Positions 13,825 through 16,482 of a DNA stretch of 16,482 nucleotides are shown piece after piece. Position 1 is the first letter of the stretch, and every line of letters starts with the position of its first letter. The position numbers and the translations under genes are program-made. Source of the stretch: Nitrospinota bacterium. Its GTDB lineage: Bacteria > Nitrospinota > Nitrospinia > Nitrospinales > VA-1. Location: positions 1 through 16,482 of the forward strand of contig JADFGI010000019.1 of NCBI GenBank assembly GCA_022567815.1. Reading direction: 5' to 3'. A model generated the notes under the pieces. It was not told the DNA's origin, did not search any database, and saw nothing but the letters and a program-made list of their open reading frames with translations.

Positions 13825-14613
13825 CTAACGTTTCATTTGATTGGCGATTTGCAGCATTTCGTCCGATGTCTGCACGATCCTTGAATTGACCTCATAAGCG
13901 CGTTGCGCGGATATCAGGTTGACCAACTCCTCGACCACACTCACATTGGAAAGCTCGAGAAAACCCTGCTGAAGCGTTCCCCGGTCATCGACCCCCGGCG
14001 TCCCAACCGAGGGAGCGCCGGATGCGGCGGTTTCCACAAAAAGATTGAAGCCTATCGCCTGCAAACCGGCATCGTTTTGAAAAGTGGCCGTTTGTATGGT
14101 TCCCAGTACCGTGGGAGCGGTTGCGCCTGGCTGGGTTACCGCAACACTGCCCTGGGGATCAATGGATATGTTGATCGCGTCTGGTGGGATGGTGATTGCC
14201 GGTTCCAGAGGCAGGCCATCCGATGTCACGATTTGACCGGTGTTGTCCAGTTTGAAGGAACCCGCACGCGTGTAGGCGGTGGTTCCATCCGATTGAGCAA
14301 CCTGAAAAAATCCCCTTCCTTCGATGGCCATGTCGAGGGTATTTTGGGTTTGCGTAAAATCTCCCTGTAAAAATATCTTTTGAATGGCCGATGTTTTGGT
14401 TCCCAGGCCCAATTGGGCTCCTGTTGGAACCTGGTTGCCATTTTCCGAAACGGTTCCTACCAGGCGCAGATTCTGATACAGGAGATCCTGAAATTCAGGA
14501 CGGCTTCTTTTAAAACCCACGGTGTTCACGTTGGCGAGATTATTGGAAATCACGGCCACGTTCAATTCCTGGGCATTCATCCCCGTTGCCGCCGTGTATA
14601 AAGAACGGATCAT
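13825..14613 (-). CDS. flgG: Flagellar distal rod protein FlgG
   Basis: A 262-residue protein, the standard FlgG length. The N-terminal signature is MIRSLYTAATGMNAQELNVA followed by VISNNLANVNTVGFKR and FQDLLYQ. GNTLDMAIEGRGFFQV-type blocks are present (here QNTLDMAIEGRGFFQV, about 95-110), with TAYTRAGSFKLDNTGQIVTS next. The C-terminus is LQQGFLELSNVSVVEELVNL, ISAQRAYEVNSRIVQTSDEM, LQIANQMKR. FlgG forms the distal rod crossing the P and L rings encoded downstream. AGGAAAGGAA provides a Shine-Dalgarno sequence upstream of ATG 14613. It is 63 bases from flgF and 13 from flgA. Confidence 0.98.
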   Translation of the reverse strand: MIRSLYTAATGMNAQELNVAVISNNLANVNTVGFKRSRPEFQDLLYQNLRLVGTVSENGNQVPTGAQLGLGTKTSAIQKIFLQGDFTQTQNTLDMAIEGRGFFQVAQSDGTTAYTRAGSFKLDNTGQIVTSDGLPLEPAITIPPDAINISIDPQGSVAVTQPGATAPTVLGTIQTATFQNDAGLQAIGFNLFVETAASGAPSVGTPGVDDRGTLQQGFLELSNVSVVEELVNLISAQRAYEVNSRIVQTSDEMLQIANQMKR

Positions 14614-14676
14614 TTATCGATTTCCTTTCCTGTTCGATATTTTTATTGATTTCATTATAGAATTCATTCCCCGGCC

Positions 14677-15468
14677 CTAAGCCAGCCGGCCAATGGCATT
14701 GACTGCCTGGTCATCCGCTTCGTCAATGGATTGAATGATTTTCTGGTAGGCTTCAAACGCCCGCAGAGTGGTGATCATATTCGTCATTTCCTCAATCGTG
14801 TTGACGTTGGAAGTTTCCAGGAATCCCTGATGAACGCTCAACTTTTCAGCGGTCTGTTTTTTCACGCTTGAGTCCGCAATTTTAAACAAACCATTTCCTT
14901 CCTTGGCCAGCTTGGCGGGATCGTCGAAATTTACCAGGAGCAAATTCCCAAGCGGTGTTGATTCCCTGCCATTGCTCACCGCAATCCCGCCACTCAAGTT
15001 AATTGAAATGTCGCCTCCCTGAGTATCAATTTTTATGGGCTTGCCGTCCTTGCCCAGCACCTTGTAACCCTCTTGCGTTATCAGGGTCCCATCCCCCGAT
15101 AATTTAAAATTTCCATTACGGGTAAACCTTTGGCCCTCAGGAGAATCGACGACAAAAAATCCTTTTCCCTGCAGTGCCACGTCCAGAGTGTTGCCCGTTT
15201 GACGCAGGATTCCATTCGAAACATCCGTGTACATATCAGTCACCCCCACATAAGACACTTGGGGGTCCGGTTGAAACGCCGTGGGTTTCGGGTCCAAACT
15301 TGCGCTCAATTGGGCAGTCCCGGTAAACGGTGGGATCATTTCCCTGAACGCCAAACCGTCTCTTTTAAACCCCGTGGTTGCAAGGTTCGCCAGATTGTTT
15401 GCTATGACTTCTATTTTTCGTTCCTGCTTGAACGCCCCGGATGCGGCGATATAAATTCCTTCATGCAT
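14677..15468 (-). CDS. flgF: Flagellar proximal rod protein FlgF
   Basis: A 263-residue rod protein. It opens MHEGIYIAASGAFKQERKIE then VIANNLANLATTGFKRDGLA, and contains GNTLDVALQGKGFFVVDSPE then GQRFTRNGNFKLSGDGTLIT (about 92-131). It ends LSVHQGFLETSNVNTIEEMT, NMITTLRAFEAYQKIIQSID. Compared with FlgG it has the FlgF-type phrases DVSNGILRQTGN and TLRAFEAYQKII. It assembles in the rod under FlgG. It is the first gene of the minus-strand run. A -24/-12 sigma-54-like element lies 36 bases before its ATG at 15468, and GGGGTTAG just upstream of the ATG may serve as a weak ribosome-binding site. Confidence 0.95.
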   Translation of the reverse strand: MHEGIYIAASGAFKQERKIEVIANNLANLATTGFKRDGLAFREMIPPFTGTAQLSASLDPKPTAFQPDPQVSYVGVTDMYTDVSNGILRQTGNTLDVALQGKGFFVVDSPEGQRFTRNGNFKLSGDGTLITQEGYKVLGKDGKPIKIDTQGGDISINLSGGIAVSNGRESTPLGNLLLVNFDDPAKLAKEGNGLFKIADSSVKKQTAEKLSVHQGFLETSNVNTIEEMTNMITTLRAFEAYQKIIQSIDEADDQAVNAIGRLA

Positions 15469-15503
15469 GTTTCTAACCCCAATGAATTGCTCTTATGAAG
15501 GTC

Positions 15504-15520
15504 AGCAACATTTATACCAA
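15504..15520 (-). promoter_or_regulatory. Candidate sigma-54 (-24/-12) promoter for the flgF operon
   Basis: Read on the minus strand the sequence TTGGTATAAATGTTGCT has GG and GC separated by exactly ten bases. This is the spacing of the TGGCAC-N5-TTGC sigma-54 consensus, and TTGCT matches at -12. The -24 half is only partly canonical (TTGGTAT instead of TTGGCAC). It lies 36 bases before the flgF ATG, leaving a short leader. Sigma-54 control of rod/hook operons through FleQ/FlrC-type activators is common in flagellated bacteria. No activator site was identified. Confidence 0.5.
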
Positions 15521-15781
15521 ACAAATTAATTTTGCCGGAATGGTGAGAAAACCCCTGTAGGACCAAGGGTTCGTTGGAAATGGACTCCAGAGTTTATTTT
15601 TTTCTACAGAAGATATTTCCTAAAGTATTGATAGATATCGGCAAATAATTCCCACTATAAAAATTTTAATTGGATACTTTTCTTGGTTGGCCTTGCGGGA
15701 ATCTTTTTGGTACTGTTAGAATCCAATAATTGATTTAGTTTTCTGCCACAATTGCAAACCATATTTTTAAGGGGTTGAAGG
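15521..15781. other. Divergent AT-rich intergenic region between flgF and rhodanese gene
   Basis: The 313-base gap from 15469 separates divergent genes, so it should hold promoters in both directions. Beyond the sigma-54-like site for flgF, the part next to the rhodanese gene is AT-rich, with TTAAGGGGTTGAAGG directly before ATG 15782 supplying a ribosome-binding site. I could not define a convincing -35/-10 pair for the rhodanese gene, and I see no repeat-family copy here. Confidence 0.5.
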
Positions 15782-16099
15782 ATGCAAATTATTTCCATTG
15801 ATGAACTGCACAGTCTTCTGGATGAATTGACTGAAAAGGATTTAATTCTTGATGTACGGTCACCTGCGGAGTTTAACGAAGGTCATATTGAAGGCGCCCA
15901 AAATACGGACCACGAGGAAGTGGGGTCCATTGCCGATGATCTGAAAAAATATAAAACGGTATATGTCCATTGCAAAATGGGTGGGCGGGCGAAGATTGCT
16001 TCAGAGACTCTTACTAATTCCGGACTGGATAACGTTGTCTGTGTGGAAAAAGGGGGAATGCATCGGTGGGCGGAACAGGGATGGCCAATCGCCAAATAA
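15782..16099 (+). CDS. Single-domain rhodanese-like sulfurtransferase
   Basis: A 105-residue protein that is one rhodanese domain: ISIDELHSLLDE, then LILDVRSPAEFNEGHIEGAQ (residues 21-40, with the CH2A-type DVRSPAEF motif). VYVHCKMGGRAKIASETL (60-77) holds the active-site loop CKMGGR, and the C-terminal ending is GGMHRWAEQGWPI (91-103). Cys64 is the expected persulfide-carrying residue, so it is probably an active cytoplasmic sulfur carrier, comparable to GlpE/PspE-type proteins. The acceptor is not known. It has a good GGGG/GAAGG ribosome-binding region, stands alone between flgF and the repeat copy D, and is convergent with the right-edge gene. Confidence 0.93.
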   Translation: MQIISIDELHSLLDELTEKDLILDVRSPAEFNEGHIEGAQNTDHEEVGSIADDLKKYKTVYVHCKMGGRAKIASETLTNSGLDNVVCVEKGGMHRWAEQGWPIAK

Positions 16100-16104
16100 T
16101 TTTG

Positions 16105-16257
16105 TCCCGCAATGCGCCCCTTACAGGGGAAGAAACTCTGGGCTGACGCTCGCTTTACCCCTACGGGGCATGAAGGCAAAGGTCGAATATCACACGCTCA
16201 TGAGCCCCGAAAAAACGTTACACGGCGTGAGCAAATTCGCCCTCCGCAGAGGAGCGT
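16105..16257. repeat. Dispersed intergenic hairpin repeat, copy D
   Basis: This lies between the convergent rhodanese and haem-binding protein genes. CCCCT-TAC-AGGGG (16117-16129) is followed by AAGAA, then a stem pairing GGGCT (16140-16144) with AGCCC (16203-16207). The loop is enlarged and contains an additional CCCC-TAC-GGGG hairpin (16158-16168). The tail CACGGCGTGAGCAA (16221-16234) is identical to 2966-2979 of copy A, and the following bases resemble it. No 32-base CCAGC unit is seen in this copy. Confidence 0.72.
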
Positions 16258-16297
16258 TTAGTGCTTGTCTCCGGGTTGATTCCGTCAATCAGCAGGC

Positions 16298-16482
16298 TTA
16301 GTACTTCAACTCATGCCATTTAGTGATGGCCTTCTGACCGTTTCTTTCTTTATTCTGACCGTTCCAGATTGCAATCGCCATCGACGCTTTGCCGCTGGTG
16401 AACTGCGTGTCGTTCTTGTCACTGTTGGTCAAAGACCGCTTGAGCCCGCCCGCCTCTCACCCCATGGAAGAGCACCTGGAGG
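16298..16482 (-). CDS. C-terminal end of a haem-b-binding (ethylbenzene-dehydrogenase-like) subunit, partial
   Basis: On the minus strand 50 or so residues precede the TAA at 16300-16298: KRSLTNSDKNDTQFTSGKAS, MAIAIWNGQNKERNGQKAIT, KWHELKY. The pattern R-S-L...D...F..GK...AIA-W-(D/N)-G-x-N-x-E-x-(D/N)-G-x-K is the conserved end of the EB_dh domain. That domain binds haem b in gamma subunits of type II DMSO-reductase enzymes such as ethylbenzene dehydrogenase and chlorate reductase, and in NxrC-like subunits of nitrite oxidoreductase. It would transfer electrons on the outer face of the membrane. The frame meets a TGA at 16459-16457, so the last ~25 bases at the edge do not continue it: a frameshift, poor edge sequence, a real truncation or another join. 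Only the end of the gene is present, so the exact enzyme cannot be named. Confidence 0.65.

Overview
The window looks like a piece of a Gram-negative bacterial chromosome carrying a short stretch of tailed-phage DNA at its left end. P-ring (FlgI) and L-ring (FlgH) genes show a diderm, flagellated cell. The C-terminal fragment at the right edge resembles the haem-b-binding domain of ethylbenzene-dehydrogenase-like / nitrite-oxidoreductase gamma subunits. That fragment, with an apparent podovirus portal gene, makes me think of a marine Nitrospinota-like bacterium, but this is inference; no marker gene settles it.

Layout. (1) 1-1508, minus strand: three tightly packed phage genes, namely a 79-aa protein, a 140-aa protein and the N-terminal ~280 residues of a T7-type head-to-tail connector (portal) that runs off the left edge. 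(2) About 1500: an abrupt join to the 5'-truncated end of a plus-strand membrane protein gene. (3) 1997-2689, minus: a stand-alone LON-substrate-binding-domain protein. (4) 3114-5968, plus: a three-gene cluster of a probable circularly permuted ATP-grasp enzyme, a small glutaredoxin-like protein and a lysine 2,3-aminomutase-type radical SAM enzyme. (5) 6257-15468, minus: a flagellar rod/ring/hook cluster read as flgF-flgG-flgA-flgH-flgI-flgJ-flgN-flgK-flgL, with a sigma-54-like -24/-12 promoter just upstream of flgF. (6) 15782-16099, plus: a single-domain rhodanese. (7) 16298-16482, minus: the C-terminal end of the haem-b-binding protein.

The flagellar genes form one functional unit: distal rod (FlgF, FlgG), P-ring chaperone and P-ring (FlgA, FlgI), L-ring (FlgH), rod-capping protein without a muramidase domain (FlgJ), the secretion chaperone FlgN and its two clients, the hook-filament junction proteins FlgK and FlgL. 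No flgM is visible. The ATP-grasp, glutaredoxin and aminomutase genes are closely spaced and co-directional, which suggests an undescribed beta-amino-acid or thiol-linked pathway.

The most striking non-coding signal is a dispersed intergenic repeat present four times (about 2695-3003, 5997-6240, 12008-12180, 16105-16257). Its hairpin stems change sequence between copies but keep pairing. Three copies end in degenerate units of about 32 bp, each carrying a small CCAGC/GCTGG hairpin. A separate palindromic element with two perfect hairpins lies between flgH and flgI.
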